64,000 nucleotides of DNA from Apostichopus japonicus. Its lineage: Eukaryota; Echinodermata; Holothuroidea; Aspidochirotida; Stichopodidae. A program made the translations under genes and the position numbers. The DNA lies in the NCBI RefSeq assembly GCF_037975245.1, contig NC_092581.1, forward strand, positions 16,557,303-16,621,302. Direction: 5' to 3'. Under the pieces are notes generated by a model that searched no databases, was not told the origin of the DNA, and was given only the letters and a program-made list of their open reading frames with translations. This document shows positions 38,442-51,400 of the stretch, in pieces (within the stretch, counting starts at the first letter, position 1; the number at the start of each line of letters is the position of its first letter).

Positions 38442-40692
38442 CGCTCTGCAACACTTCAGCACCTCTGCACATTGATTAGTATACTAACAGTTTTTATACT
38501 GAATCTCGGAAATGATATATTTAGGTATACATTATAACGGTTTCGAAACGAATCAATTAAAATCATAAATTTGTGATACTGTATCTATAAGGGTTGAACC
38601 ATAAATAACTCACCAAATGGAGAAGATGTAGTGTCATATATACCAGGCGGTATCTTGGTTAGATTGCATCCAGTTACGTGTGATTACTATACATCATGAC
38701 ATGTCCTTCCTCTTCAAGCCAAAATCAACTAACCTCAGAATCAGTATATTCAAATGTGTAAAATGAAATAGTAGACAACACGCAACAAACCCAACAAGCT
38801 TGAAGGTTTTCTTGTGAGTTGATAAGGGTTAAACCGACAAAAAATATGATTATGGTTTATATTACTGATGGCAATTCCAGTCACATCGCGGACGGGCAAC
38901 TCAAGGCGAGTGAGTGACACTTATTGCTTGGAAATAAATCGCATAATTGGTGATCTGTGATGTAAAAGGCTTAAAGCTTCTTCGCATTTTCCTCTTGAGT
39001 CGAGTATATTTTCATGAAAACATTTAATCCGTAAACTGTTTAGTGCATTAGCTTGCCTATATTTTTATTTCCATAATCATGAATTAAACGACTGCAATAT
39101 TAGACAATTTTGGAAATTTTTCATCGTGTTGAATCACCCGGTTTAATACTGATATGAAAAAGCGTCTGGTCGAAGAAATTTTTGGATCTAAACAGAATCA
39201 GCTATAATTAACAAAGACAAGTAACGTTTCTTTGATTATAACATCTTAGAAGACATTCTTAATTTTATCAAATAAAATTTCATTGTGAGAAGTTTTGGTC
39301 AGATTTGGCAAAAAAGAAAGCAAAAAGAAAGAAAAAAACAACCACAATAAAACAAAAAAAAATAGATAGAGTCAGATAAAGGTTCGGCGGTCCACAAAAC
39401 AGTTTGTTTTGATGTTTACTCACTGGTTGCATTTTGCAGTGCACATGTGACTATATTGTAATGGCTGAATGGGCTATAAGAGTGAAGAAAATATTCCAGT
39501 TAAAGGTTCTGATTTCCTTGCAACCCCACCCAAACCAAACATCGTCTTCGCTCCTTTGTCCCTCCTTACTGTTCGGCATTTCTTATACATTTCATATCTT
39601 CAAGGCAGAATGTAAACAGAGTTGAAACTGAAACCAACGCCCTCATTACGGTCATGTCAAGAGCTTCAATATTTTAGATTCAACATTTTCAATATTGCAA
39701 CAACAACAAAATAATCGTTGCAATAATTAAAAAAACACATAAAAAGTCGAAGCATATGCATGTGACTCAATGAAACCTTATTAAGGCTTGCTCACGTCTT
39801 TAGACTTGTGTGGGAATGGACATTACGTCCGTTATATCTCCGAAATGGAATAACATTAGTTGTAGAGGGAACTTGTCCCAGACACAGTTATCTCCAACAC
39901 ATAGCTTAAACGGATGGCAGCTTGTGTGCCTGCATTAAACGCAACAGTTTGGTCATCAAGCGGCATGCATGGGAGTTTCAATTTAGTTAAAATAATATAA
40001 ACATTCATATCCTGTCACTTTGTACCGAATGAAAGCGACCTGCTTTTTATGATGATGGTCTATCTAACTGCCGGGGCATTCATAATACATATGTTGCCGC
40101 CATTAATTTCGTGTTTATGTTATCATTCTCAAATCAAAGTAAAACTTAAAAAAGAAGATATTTCGAGGACATTCATATAACATCTAATTATCTTAAATAC
40201 TACAAGCATGTCCTTCGCGTGTCTACTACATAGATAACCAACGCCGCCTCGATATAGTACAACAGACTACGATAGGATGTAAGAAATGCGACCTTCCTCC
40301 TGTGTGTCCTCAACTCACTTTCAACTCACCTTTCACCGTTCTAGTTCTTATTTGTAACAAAAGTTACATTTACTCTATAACGTACAGTAAAGTACGGTGC
40401 GTCGGTGAAAACAATTACCTTACGGTTTGTTTTGTTTAGCCTTTAGTTCTCTTCCTCTTTGGGGTTCACTGCTTTGTATTTGCAATTTCTCTCACAAGAA
40501 CTTTATTAATAGAACATTGAACAATAAAAAGCGAAGCGTATATAGTGTCATAAATACCGTAAGTTTTCTTTATATTTTTTTTTATATGGAATTAGGGTTA
40601 GAGTTCATTGCAATTAGTTATCATGTTGATAATGATAAACGTGTCCTCAATTGTAGTCTTTTTATTGTTAGTTCTAAGATGTGTAAAAGTAA

Positions 40693-40741
40693 GTTGGCCT
40701 GACGTTTCGATCCTAGCAGGATCTTCTTCAAAGGCTAGCTC
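40693..40741 (-). ncRNA. Penelope-type hammerhead-like motif
   Basis: On the minus strand the order is a short stem I (GCCT...AGGC), TTGAAGA (core CUGANGA with one substitution), a perfect stem II GATCC-TGCTA-GGATC (plus 40709-40723), then GAAACGTC (plus 40701-40708). This is the arrangement of minimal hammerhead ribozymes found in Penelope-like retroelement repeats. The mutated first core base and an extra T suggest an inactive relic. No Penelope reverse transcriptase was seen nearby. Confidence 0.5.
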
Positions 40742-41040
40742 CTACACAGGCATAAGCAGTTTGCTAACAGTTTTATTTTATTTTAGTTTTAAGATATTAT
40801 CGAAGGAAACGAATAAAATAAAATAAGATAAGTGTTACTAGAACTCATAAGTTGGGACTAATTATTTAGTTTTATCTTTTCTTTTATCAACTTGGCAACA
40901 CACAATTGTTAGTCAAGTAAATTCAGCATGGATTCAAATGGTAAGCAGTAGAAACCACCTTTAAAACTGCGTTTAAGTATGCATGTGTTACTGCCTTAGT
41001 ATGAAACATATAGCAAATATGATCATCAAAATGATCTTTT

Positions 41041-41790
41041 TACTATACTTACAGTATCTTTCTACTATACAAAAAAAATGCTTTTTAATAAACTTCAATT
41101 ATGCTTTTATTATATACTTAAAGTATGCTTGTACTATACCTCAAGTATGCTTTTGTTAGACCTAAAGTATGCTTTTACTGTAACTAAAGTATGCTTTTAT
41201 TATACCTAAAGTAGGCCTATGTTTCTAAGTATGTCTTTACCATACCTCAAGTAAAATGTACTATATCCATAGTATGCTTTTGCTATAGGCCTACCTAAAG
41301 TAAACTGTACTATATCTTAAGTATGTTTTACTATACCTAAAGTATGCTGTTTATACCTAAATTATGCTTTAACTATACCTCCAGTAAGCTGTAATATATC
41401 ACTAAAGTATGATGTACTATATCCATAGTATGCTTTTACTATAGGCCTCCTAAAGTATACTGTACTATATCTTAAGTAGTTAAGTATGTTTAACCATACC
41501 TAAAGTATGCTTATAGGCTATACCTAACGTATGCTGTTTATAATTAAATTATGCTTTTACAGTACCTAAATTATGCTTTTACTATAACTTATGTAAGCAT
41601 TTACTATGCCTCAAGTAAGCTGTACTATAACTAACGAATGTGTACTATATCTTATGTATGCTTTTACTATACCTAAAGTACCTCAGTTACTATGTGCTAC
41701 ATCTAAACTATGCTTTTCTTTATCAAAACTATGCTTGAACTATACATATTCTTTTACTTGATCTAAGTATGCTTTTTGCTATAATTAACA
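41041..41790. repeat. Diverged ~22-bp minisatellite
   Basis: About 30 degenerate units around ACTATACCTAAAGTATGC plus a T run, with many indels. The spread of divergence indicates an old array. Confidence 0.85.
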
Positions 41791-44403
41791 TATTGAAGTT
41801 AGTAGGCTGTTTTTGCTTCCGGCCAACACATGCGCACTAATACTGCATTAACTATAAATGTCTTTATTATATTAGTGGTCTATTATACTGCAGTACGTAC
41901 GTTAATTCTTGGAAATATGCTATTTTAAGCCAAGTAGGTTATTGTACCGTCTAGGCATAGGTTGTATTACTGCATTGTTTGATTGTTACTTGTAGACCGT
42001 CACTGTTTAGTATATATTGGCTATCACTATTGTTAAACTGTTGATCACTATATCACCTTATTATGACAGCAGCCAGGGTACATCCCATGGAAAATCCCTT
42101 ACAATAACCAGAGACAGAATAACAGAGTTCATATACAATATACCATATGAATGTGTAGGGTAGACCGATCTGAGAATAATTACAGATGAACAATGTGCAG
42201 GGTATACACTATAAGCGCAATGAGATTCGGTTCCCATATCATCTTCGTAATAATTGAACATGTCACTTTTTAACGCAATTTGCTGTGTGCACTTTTTGTC
42301 AGGCGAGGGGCCCCCAAAGGACCTGAGGCCCGGGCTTACCCTTCTTAACCGTTGGGGTTAGGCGGCTACACATATTGTGCAAAGTACATCACTCCTCCGT
42401 ATATGTTTACCTTTATCAACAGGTACACAACACTGCAGTGTTGGATATCTTTACAAACATGCCTCCCCTCCCCCTTCTCCCCCTTCTCCCCGTAACGGCT
42501 CGACGTAACTGTCTACCTTCAGCTGCAAAATATTATATCAAACATTCAATGAACACTACTAACAATTTTGGGCGTGAGATAGTAACGCCAATTGAGTTTC
42601 AGTCTAATAGATGTATTTTTCAACTGATTGAAATAAACAGAGGCAAACATTACAAGGTCGCGGTTATTGACACTGGAGGAAAGCTTCAAAATACACCGTA
42701 GACACTTTATTGGATGCGAAATTCTGTAGGAAGTTATAGTAGCCCGAAAATGAAGAGACAGTAAATATATATGATGATGATGATGCTAATCCATCATTAA
42801 AAAATGTCAAAGTCATCAATAAAATATTATATGACTTTGCCCTTCACAACTAGCACAAACTGCGGGCAGCCTTAAAGCAACCCATTCATTCTAACAAGTA
42901 TATTCATAGCAACATAGAACCGACGATAATATTCTCAATTCAAGTTTAAACCAAATGACGAAATTTAAAGCGTAAAGACTTGTGCGCACAACTTCACTTA
43001 CAAATTCATGGCAAATTTAAAATGATTCGGAAATATTCCAAATAGTTTTTAAACTGCCATATAGACAGTTTGTGAGTAGATTGCAATTATATTTTTTCTG
43101 TAAACTTTGGTTATAAAAAATACTTTTAAATTCTTTCAACTTTTGTGTTTTGTTTTCGACAAATGAAACAGAAATCCAATTAGAAGTCGTTTTTACCTTG
43201 GTTGGCAGAAACCGAGGTGATGTAAGCGACGGTATAAGCGACCTTTGCGGCCCTCAGTAATTTCTTTGAGCTAATCATGGGAACATATAATCTCTTCAAC
43301 AGAAACCAAGCAACATCTATTTAATTACACCCGCATGGATGGGATTTTACAAGGAGATATTCATTTACGTTGTGCCAAGGATTCATATTGCGCCAAAATC
43401 CTTGGACAGGACTAAGGTTTCTCCAAGACGCCATTAGGCACGGGAGCCTTCTTCTTTTTCTGGAACGCGTAATAGGACAAAATGACCTCGCCAGAGACAG
43501 AACAAGCCGTGTAAACTGCTAATCAAGGCCGCCAATGATTACTAATTTTAGAAGGTAAAATTATTTGATATGGATAAACTTTGAAAATCTTTCAGGAAAG
43601 AGATTGTTTGTGAATGTCCTTGGAAATTTGACAAGGAGAAAAGAGGAAGACAAATATATGTGTTTGCTAAAATTGAGAAATGTTCGGCCTTCGTTATTTT
43701 ACTGAAGATCTTTGGTATAGAGCAGAGTTAAACCAAAACGACGCCATGCCATGTCGGGCTGTCAGTTAGAAACCAAGGCCTGCCTTGAACACTTGGTTAA
43801 TGTTTCAGTTAACAATATATTTGGTAAATTAATTTTCGGCATCGTTTGTCTCGAATAAAAATACACCAGGCTCAGATTTCGGAAGAAATGACGCTGGTTT
43901 CCTCCACTGAATAGCTTTTTATTTTTGGCTAGAGATCAGTTTACTCGAAACCTTCTCGGCGACTGCATGAACATTTTACGTGAGGTAATTCAAGATAAGG
44001 CGTCCATTTACAGGGCTTATGTGATTGTCGCATTGGCTACACCTGTTTCCTCTAAGACTTTTAAGATCATACAGCGTTTTATTATTGTTAAGGTTTAAGC
44101 TAATTTTACTTTATATTCAAACGCACAAGTAAAGTCTTTCATCTGTTCCATGTTTATAGCGTGTCTGCACGTTAACTATAACTTTGCAAAATCTTGCTCA
44201 ACAAAGTTCAAATAAGTTTCTCCAAATCGTACAGAAAACATATAATATAAAAGTGTGGATCAAAACTTGAAAGTGTGGCAGAAAACATGAAGGACACTAT
44301 AGCAAAGAAACCCCACAAGTGTTTAACAACGTTAGCGAAGAAGAATGGTTCATTCATACTTAGTAAAGATTCCTAAATCCTATTGGTCCATTCAGGTCAG
44401 CTG
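41791..44403. other. Unannotated AT-rich DNA
   Basis: No gene or transposon end was recognised. A GC-rich patch at about 42300-42365 and a Pro/Leu-coding frame at 42375-42701 have no supporting features. Confidence 0.45.
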
Positions 44404-44703
44404 ACCGTGGTTAATCCTGTGAGTAACGCACGGTAAAATTGCGGGGCATCACTTTAATAAATCTTTGGTTATATGTAACCAAAAATGTTTTGTTTTATGA
44501 TTTTTCCCCCACACAAATGGTAGTGTATGAATGAACGGGGTTAATCAACGGTCTAGCTTGCGTTACTCACAGGATTAATGCACGATCGGGGGATAATGCA
44601 AGCGATGCACGAGGGCGGAGCCCGAGTGCATCCAGCGATAGCATTAACACCCGATCGTGCATTAATCCTGTGAGTAACGCACGCTAGACCGTTGATTAAC
44701 CCC
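44404..44703. mobile_element. Palindromic MITE-like element
   Basis: A 167-bp imperfect palindrome (44537-44703) has ~60-bp arms that begin GGGGTTAATCAACGGTCTAG and contain TGCGTTACTCACAGGATTAA. The centre is itself self-complementary (GATGCACGAGGGC facing GCCCGAGTGCATC). A third copy of TTAATCCTGTGAGTAACGCA lies at 44411-44430 within a small ACCGTG/CACGGT hairpin. No target duplication was found. The structure suggests a foldback MITE but the family is unknown. Confidence 0.65.
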
Positions 44704-46789
44704 TTTAATAACTGATAAGAAACAAACAAACTATATATACCGTCAATGACCGGGTGAGGGGGGGGGGTGAGGGGTAGGCAAACCAATGGGAGAAAAGAGA
44801 AGAAAAACGAAGTAATATAATTTAGTGATGATTTGGAAGAAATTGCTACTAATAAGTTGGCATTTAAAAGGATTTTCTTTGAGTGATGAAGGAAGAACAT
44901 ATTCCAAGCATCCTGCATGCGATGAAGTAAGTTATTCATATAGCATTATCAAGATACTGAACATAGAAATTTGTCACAGATTTGTATACCAAACGTGAAC
45001 TTGAACCAACCCGGTATGACGTCATAGCTGCACATTGAACGGTGAACTAACGACACTTGAAACAGTGGACTAATGAAACTATGTACATATTTTAACTATA
45101 TGAACCCTATACCGATATTGAATCACAATGATTGATCAAACTCAAGGCATCGAAAATGTGTGTCTATAACAATATGTTTATAAGCAAACAATGAATATTA
45201 TTCAACATATTCATTAACTACGTTGATGGAAAGCAATCAACAACTGTAAGCAGACGACAACCAAAGAAGAAGAATAAACTAATAAAGAAACTATGTTAAT
45301 GATGACAAACACGTGACGTATTTCATTCTCTTTTATTCCCCCCCCCCAAAAAAAAGCATCTTGTTTTGTTGTTTGCGTGTTTCAGAATATATAATTGAGG
45401 GGAATGGATAGTAAATATATCAGCAAATAAATATCCCCGAGGAAGCAGGTGACCTTATCAATTACCAAAATAGAATCTCACTCAGAATAAACTGATTATG
45501 CCACATGCTAGAATGATCAATAACTTGAAGTCAATTGAACAATTGTATACAGACTTGTACAACAAAAGAACAAAAGACATCGGCAGCTGATGTTATAATG
45601 CAGTTATGTCATATACATATATAATGGACTCGGTTGGGGTGGGGTGGGGTGGGTGTATGTAGGGGGCAGCATGTGACAGGAGTGGATGGTTGGACGTAGC
45701 CATGGGACAGACTTGAGTCAGGTCATATGATGGCAAATGCTGATGATAACAAGTTTCCTATTTATATTATGGATCAGTCGTGTGCGCAAGGGGGGGGGGG
45801 CAGGGGACCATATCCTCGCCTCCCATCGTCAGGGTGGGTGAGGGGTGGAGGGGGAATAGCTCACTCGGGGGATTTTGTACATTCAGCAGGGAAAAAAGTA
45901 GACTACTCGCCGAGTGTGCAGCCCCATTGCAAGAGTATTTACCAGCACAAACTTGCGCTAAGAGCTTATTATAGCCGCCTAATTTATAGTTACCATTCTG
46001 ACGTCTAAAACTTTGAAATGTTTTTCTGCGGTAAGACCCCTAAACCCTACATGGCACCCGTCTGCACCACCTTAGGGCCACCCCATCCTTTATTAAATCC
46101 TTGATTGGCCTCTGGCCCTTCCCATACAAATTAATGTCCCTACCTAAATCAGTCAGGGAAATTAGGACCCTATATACCTTTGAGATCCTGCACGAGCCAC
46201 TGTTATGAAGAGAATTCTCATGGCAAATCCTCGAACTTCTGCGACTGCGCAGATGACGAAAAAAGATCCAGAAGGAAACAAGTTGGTTATGTCGGATTTT
46301 TAAACAGTCAGTGTCAATCCTCTGCATAATTATGACGTCATAAATGCAAAGAAAGGAGAGAAAGAGAAGGAGAAGAAGAAGAAGTAAAAGAAGAAGAAGA
46401 AGAAGATGAAGAAGAAAAACCCTCTCCGATGTCTGTCTCCGTCCTTGAAATAGATCGACCTTCTATCGCTGAATGAATTTGTCTTTGTTTTTATTGTTTT
46501 CATTACGCAAGTTATTTGAAAGTATTGGTTGCTCCAAGGCCATTTCAATTTTTTTTTAAATTTTCTCCCAGTCAAAGACCCCTTTTGGGCTCTTATTCCT
46601 AAATACAAACCCACACCAGAGGCGTCATTAGGCTTTGAGGACTTGGGGGGGGGGAGGGGAGGGCGGTGAATTTGTTTCTAGAATTTCCCATAAGGTCAAC
46701 TCCTAGCCGAATCATCATGGACGCTGCTACCGCTCTATAAACAAAGAACATTTCAAGTAATGACCCATTAAACTCGCATATATCCCTCG
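44704..46789. other. Unannotated DNA with G-rich tracts
   Basis: Poly-G tracts at ~44755-44775, ~45633-45667, ~45788-45805 and ~46646-46668, and a GAAGAA microsatellite near 46365-46420. A CAGAGGCGTCATTAGG segment at 46618 resembles a hAT terminus without a recognised partner. No gene was seen. Confidence 0.4.
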
Positions 46790-47245
46790 AAATATGAAAT
46801 CGATATCAATAAATTAAATATTGAGAAGAAATATCGAGATAAAATATCAAATTTACGAGAACAAAATGTGGCAAATTCGAAGTACAAGGTCAAAGTTACG
46901 AAATAAATCATCACATTTTCGAGATTATATGTGAGAATTCTTAGATAAAATCTCAAAAGTTAGAAATAAACCTAAAAAACTTCACGACGTAAAAACGTCG
47001 GAATTTTATGATGAAATGTCACATTTTAGTAGGCGCTAAAATGTGTAAAATGTTGAGATAAAACATCAACATTTTGAAGTGCATTGTTCAAATGTCATGT
47101 TAAAACGTCGGAATGTAGAGAGGAAAGTGTGAACATTTAGAGATGAAGAGGGTAAGTCGTCGATAATTCATAATTTAATAGTTAAAACGTCAATATTTTG
47201 AGATAAAAGGTATACCGTCGTAATTTTGAAAAAAAAAGTTTTCTT
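46790..47245. repeat. Degenerate ~21-23-bp tandem repeat
   Basis: About 20 units of the loose form GAGATAAAATRTCAAATTTAC. Examples are GAGATTATATGTGAGAATTC, TAGATAAAATCTCAAAAGTT and AAAACGTCGGAATTTTATGA. Several units carry ACGTCGGAA, also present in the foldback element arms. A heptapeptide-periodic minus frame at 46768-46956 results from the 21-bp period. Confidence 0.75.
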
Positions 47246-48810
47246 TTATTTAAAAAAAAAAATTCCAGTATAGTAACTCCATCAAACACGATGACGTCCA
47301 AACACGGGTGCATGAAACTAATGCAGATATTTTTTGTTGTTATAGGAGTCAATTATTCTACATATCTCTTTATGATGGTATTCAATCATTATATATTGCA
47401 TATGACAAACAAACCTATATTATTATAATGAACATAAATTGCTTAGTTAGTAGCAAAGGGGGTTTTCTAAATTGGAATTGTGCCTGACTGCCTAAGGAAC
47501 CGAATAAACGCGCATTATATGATAATGGCGTCGGGTACACTCTAAATGGAAAATTGGAAACATAAAGAAGAGGAATAAAGATTATATTGATTTATAGACC
47601 ACATCTCTATGTTTAGCCGGTTATCGACATCGTATATTGTTTCGCTAACGTCGGCCATTGCGAAACGCGCAAGGCTTCATAGAAGATCATGTTTTTTTCT
47701 GCCGCTGTTGTCGAACATAAGCGCATTCTATGAACTAATGGACGCCAGGCGGGAATATCTATATAGATTCTACATCAAGTGTTTACTGTTATTTTAATAG
47801 ATATGGCAATTGAATGGGTTTCATATATACTAATGTGTATTTACTTATTATTATAAGTATTGCTGCTAACAAGAGACAAAACGCTACCGACATTCTATAT
47901 TTGAGAACAATGGACCGTCGAAGGAGGTCGTGTGGTATAGGCTAACTAACGGTAATATTAGGTATTTGTGATGTGTTTATTTTCTTCATCTTTTTCCTCA
48001 AGATACCGGTAACTAATGACTAGAACTAGGGGTGGCGGATAAGAGGGTTGGGATGGGGGAGGAGGAGGGGGTGGTGGGTAGGGTGGGTGGGGAGGGGAGG
48101 GGGTTGGTAGGACACGTGACTTAGATGTGAAGGGAACACCACAACGTTACCTCAAAACGTTCCGACAGAATGGATCATGTGTGCACATTTCGTAACAAAA
48201 CTGAAATTCCAGAATATATTTGAATATTTTTCAACAAAGGTTGCATTTTGACATGCAAAAGTTGGAAAAGGGGTATACTTTATATTACAGAAAGAGGGAC
48301 ACTTCTAATTTATTAAAATCAGCACAGTTTTGACAAACTTCTGTGAGTATGCTTCCTAGCTTTCCCTCGAATCCGCCCCAATTAAGGATGGTTATATAAC
48401 TATAACTTGTGCGCAAAATGCCCAGACTGTCTGCATACCTGGCTGTAGGGTGAGACAATATTGCGGTTCAGACAGGAGCATTCTATTTTAATCTTACAAA
48501 GGTTCTTTTCAAATGGCATCTGAAGGCTTTGTGATTCCTTTGTTCAAGTCCTCAGTGTGAATACAAGCCACCCTCACCCACCATGCCAGCACAAACTCTC
48601 AGACAGATGAACCCCAGATGAACTACATCAATACAAAAACGACAATACAAGAAATACAGTTGAATAAAAGCAAGTATCTAAATAAGTGCAGCCGGCAGAC
48701 AATCTGTAACAAAAGATTAGTATGGGGTCAATGAAAGGTCACAGGAGGTCAGAGGAGGCCAGTACCATGTTACATACTGTATTTATATTGTAGAGGAAAG
48801 TGTAACATCA
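47246..48810. other. Unannotated DNA with a G-rich block
   Basis: No gene was recognised. A strongly G-rich, quadruplex-prone block lies at 48028-48111. Confidence 0.4.
48028..48111 (+). other. G-rich, quadruplex-prone tract
   Basis: More than ten runs of three to five G separated by one to four bases, plus strand only. Similar shorter tracts are at about 11452-11494, 61911-61953 and 63658-63710. Confidence 0.8.
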
Positions 48811-48818
48811 GGCTATCC

Positions 48819-49160
48819 CAGTGGCGGAGCTAGGGGTATTGGTCAGGGGGGCGAGAATGGTCTGTAGGGGCGCTTTCGACACTATCTAAGCGGAGCGCCA
48901 CCACAGGTTGGCGCGGAGCGTACATAATTGCTAATTTGCAGATAAACGAAGAATAAAGAGGTGTCATCGCCATTTTGTCAGAAAATTACACCAACAAAAT
49001 GTGACAAATGTCAATAGGTATTTGAGAGCGCAATAAAAAAGTCAATAATCGCGAAAAAGTAAAAAGTGGTAAAAAGCTTAAAAGGGCACAAGCAGTCCAT
49101 TTTAGTCCGTCGGGGGGGGGGGGCATCCGCCCCTCTGACTGTATGGACGCTCCGCCACTG
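48819..49160. mobile_element. hAT-type MITE, copy 1, with perfect 8-bp target duplication
   Basis: A 342-bp element starting CAGTGGCGGAGCTAGG and ending CGCTCCGCCACTG, so the ends are inverted repeats. It is flanked by GGCTATCC on both sides (48811-48818 and 49161-49168). It has no transposase. It is closely related in the same orientation to the copy at 52199-52593 and less closely to the MITE at 14372. Confidence 0.92.
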
Positions 49161-49168
49161 GGCTATCC

Positions 49169-49977
49169 CAGTCACGGTTATACTATGTTGATTTCCTTTA
49201 TTGCATAATACATTTCAATTAACACTGAAACCTATTCCCTATTCATTTCAGCAATAGTTTTAATGATATCATTAAGGTTTGAAAATGCGGGTGCATCCTT
49301 CGATATCGTTTGATAATTTATTCCACTGCATCCATTTTTTGTGTTAGTAAACTCTCTTTGAACAATTCAAAATGAGCATCGTCATAGATGCAACAGACCT
49401 ACCTGACCAATCATGGCGTAGTTACATCATGTCCAAACAAACATGTCCGTCAAGGCTGAGTCGCTTTGAGAAAGTCAGCGAAGCAGACGATGTTTCTCGG
49501 AAAGTGGTGACGCAAAACAGATAAAACGAAAAACAATTGCGTAATGTCGTCGATAAAACCTAGCCACATCGAACAATTGCGTGGGCATTTAAGGACACGT
49601 CCTTTTGTTATAATGCTTCCACTGTGACCTCTCTCAGAGGTTACTATGTAGTCATAGTGGCCTCATCGACAAATGCAAGGTTGTACTATAGAACTATAGT
49701 CTACACTGCTTGGCATTGAATACTACGTCTATTCTAGTCAAAGTTAATCGGTGTGACGTTATCTTTACTCTTATTCTGTTTGTCTCGGACTTCTCTCTCC
49801 CATCTTATCGGGATTTAAAGAAAAGGATGGTAGCAATAAATCTCAAGGGAAGTTCACAACACAGCATGGCTAGTATATTACACAATATTTGATCGTAGTC
49901 CGTTGAGGTCACCGCGTTCCCCTTACTGCCCTTACGTTGCAAGATACTTCATAAATGACTATTACTAGCGTATTTTA
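49169..49977. other. Unannotated DNA
   Basis: No gene or transposon end was recognised; a 60-codon frame at 49710-49892 lacks features. Confidence 0.4.
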
Positions 49978-50420
49978 AGATTTTATTTTTTTATTTGATT
50001 TTCCACAAAAGTAAAAAGTGGAGGGAAGTCTTCCATAAAGCTTAAAAGCTTAAACATTTGGAAGACTCCCTGAAGAAAGAAAAGAAAGAATAAATAAACA
50101 CATATACATAAATGTAAATACAAATTAAATGTTCAATATATATATATATAGTAATTACATACAGGTATAATTTGGTAGTAGTCAGGAACTAGCTATTATT
50201 TCCTTACGTAACCACTTCTTAAAGGATGTGACTGACTTTTTACTCTTTAAATCGTTCCTTAGAAGATTGCATGTTTTTGTTGCACGGTTTTGTAGGTTTA
50301 AAGTTCCAATGGTGGTATTATATTCCAATGGTGGTATTTGTGCTTCGTGGGCGGGACTATTCATAGTGAAGCTTTGAATCAATGGACGGAAACCGAAATT
50401 CATGCACACTGTAACCAACA
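49978..50420 (-). mobile_element. 5'-truncated LINE 3' end
   Basis: On the minus strand a LINE-type C-terminal coding remnant is followed by a 3' UTR. The UTR has a GGAGTCTTCC/GGAAGACTTCCC hairpin (plus 50027-50073) and ends in AATAAA-rich, A-rich DNA at 49981-50000. It lacks everything upstream of the last ~75 codons. Confidence 0.6.
50182..50418 (-). pseudogene. LINE ORF2 C-terminal remnant
   Basis: A 78-residue frame whose second half reads TIGTLNLQNRATKTCNLLRN followed by DLKSKKSVTSFKKWLRK. This matches the usual end of non-LTR retrotransposon ORF2 proteins (xxTFNxRxAKxWNxLPxxLKxxxSxxxFKxxLKxxL). The usual Trp is Cys here and the LP is LR, consistent with decay. The methionine is not a real start. 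It belongs to the truncated LINE ending near 49978. Confidence 0.6.
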
Positions 50421-50779
50421 GTTCTTTAAACGAGGTTTTCTTAGACCTACTTCAGTCGATCGTGGAAATTAATGTTTCGGAACCGCCAGTAAAAATGTTT
50501 CACTGGGTATTGCAAGTTAGAATATTGTGGCCACTTTATCATAACTAGAAACATTGACGATGACAGTCACTTCATAGGAAACACATTCACGATTATAATA
50601 AAGTGTTATACGAGGTTCATTTCATTAAACTACGTGAGACGTAGAATAACCTGAATTAGAAAAAGAATACTTACTTTATCATGATTACAACTATATACAT
50701 AGAGCTTCTAACGAGATTGCTGAGGGTACAAATATGTACGAACATAATGTGACTTGGTTCCAATAACTTATTATACACT

Positions 50780-51400
50780 AAGGTGGATGTACATGCACCG
50801 TACAAAGATCATACAGCCTTCGCTTTTGGAGTTATCGTGTTTACACACTTTGACCTCTGTTGACCTCACACGACAGGTTTTATTGTACTCACCTACTAAG
50901 TATGAAGTTCATCCACCTTAAATGACTTTGTTACAGTGTTTTTAAAGGTTTTCACACAGTTTGACATGTGTTGAAGCAACTTGGATCTGAGACGTTAATA
51001 GAAACTGGTGGGGTTGTTGTATTGAATAAGGTGGTTTCACACATATCAAGTATAATTTCAACTTATCTTTCATTTTACAGTTATCGTGTTCACGCAATGC
51101 ATTTTGAATCTGACCTCAGTTGACCTGAAACAACCTTTGCCCGCCAGAAAAAAAAAGTGTCATTGCACCCACGAAGGTGGATTCACATTTCGAGTAAGAA
51201 GTTCCTCCAACTTTTAATTATGGAGTTACATGCTTACAAGGCGTTCAAACTGTGACCTCTGTTGACCTCAAATGACGTTTGAACTTCACACGAAACGATG
51301 GATCCTGACAATCCCTACAGTGGATCCCGCATGCAAAGTATGAAGTTCAGCTAACCTTTATATATGGAGTTACAATATTTACATGCCAAAGGCGTCTCAC
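50780..51400. repeat. ~150-200-bp imperfect tandem array with TGACCTC motifs
   Basis: Four related blocks, each with a GAGTTAYNRTGTTTACAC-like segment followed by TTTGACCTCTGTTGACCTCA or a variant, and then a segment related to AAGTATGAAGTTCATCCACC. TGACCTC copies occur near 50850, 50864, 51111, 51119, 51251 and 51263. Confidence 0.65.

Larger units (their letters stand above)
36116..41040. other. Long AT-rich non-coding stretch
   Basis: No gene was recognised. It includes a C-rich tract (~36463-36490), a short 50-bp tandem repeat at 38311-38441 and a hammerhead/Penelope-like motif at 40693-40741. Short frames at 37314, 37689, 39434 and 40427 show no domain. Confidence 0.45.

Noticed and set aside
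44553-44939. 128-codon minus-strand frame
   Set aside because: Its C-terminal third is the palindromic element and the rest is low-complexity; no domain.
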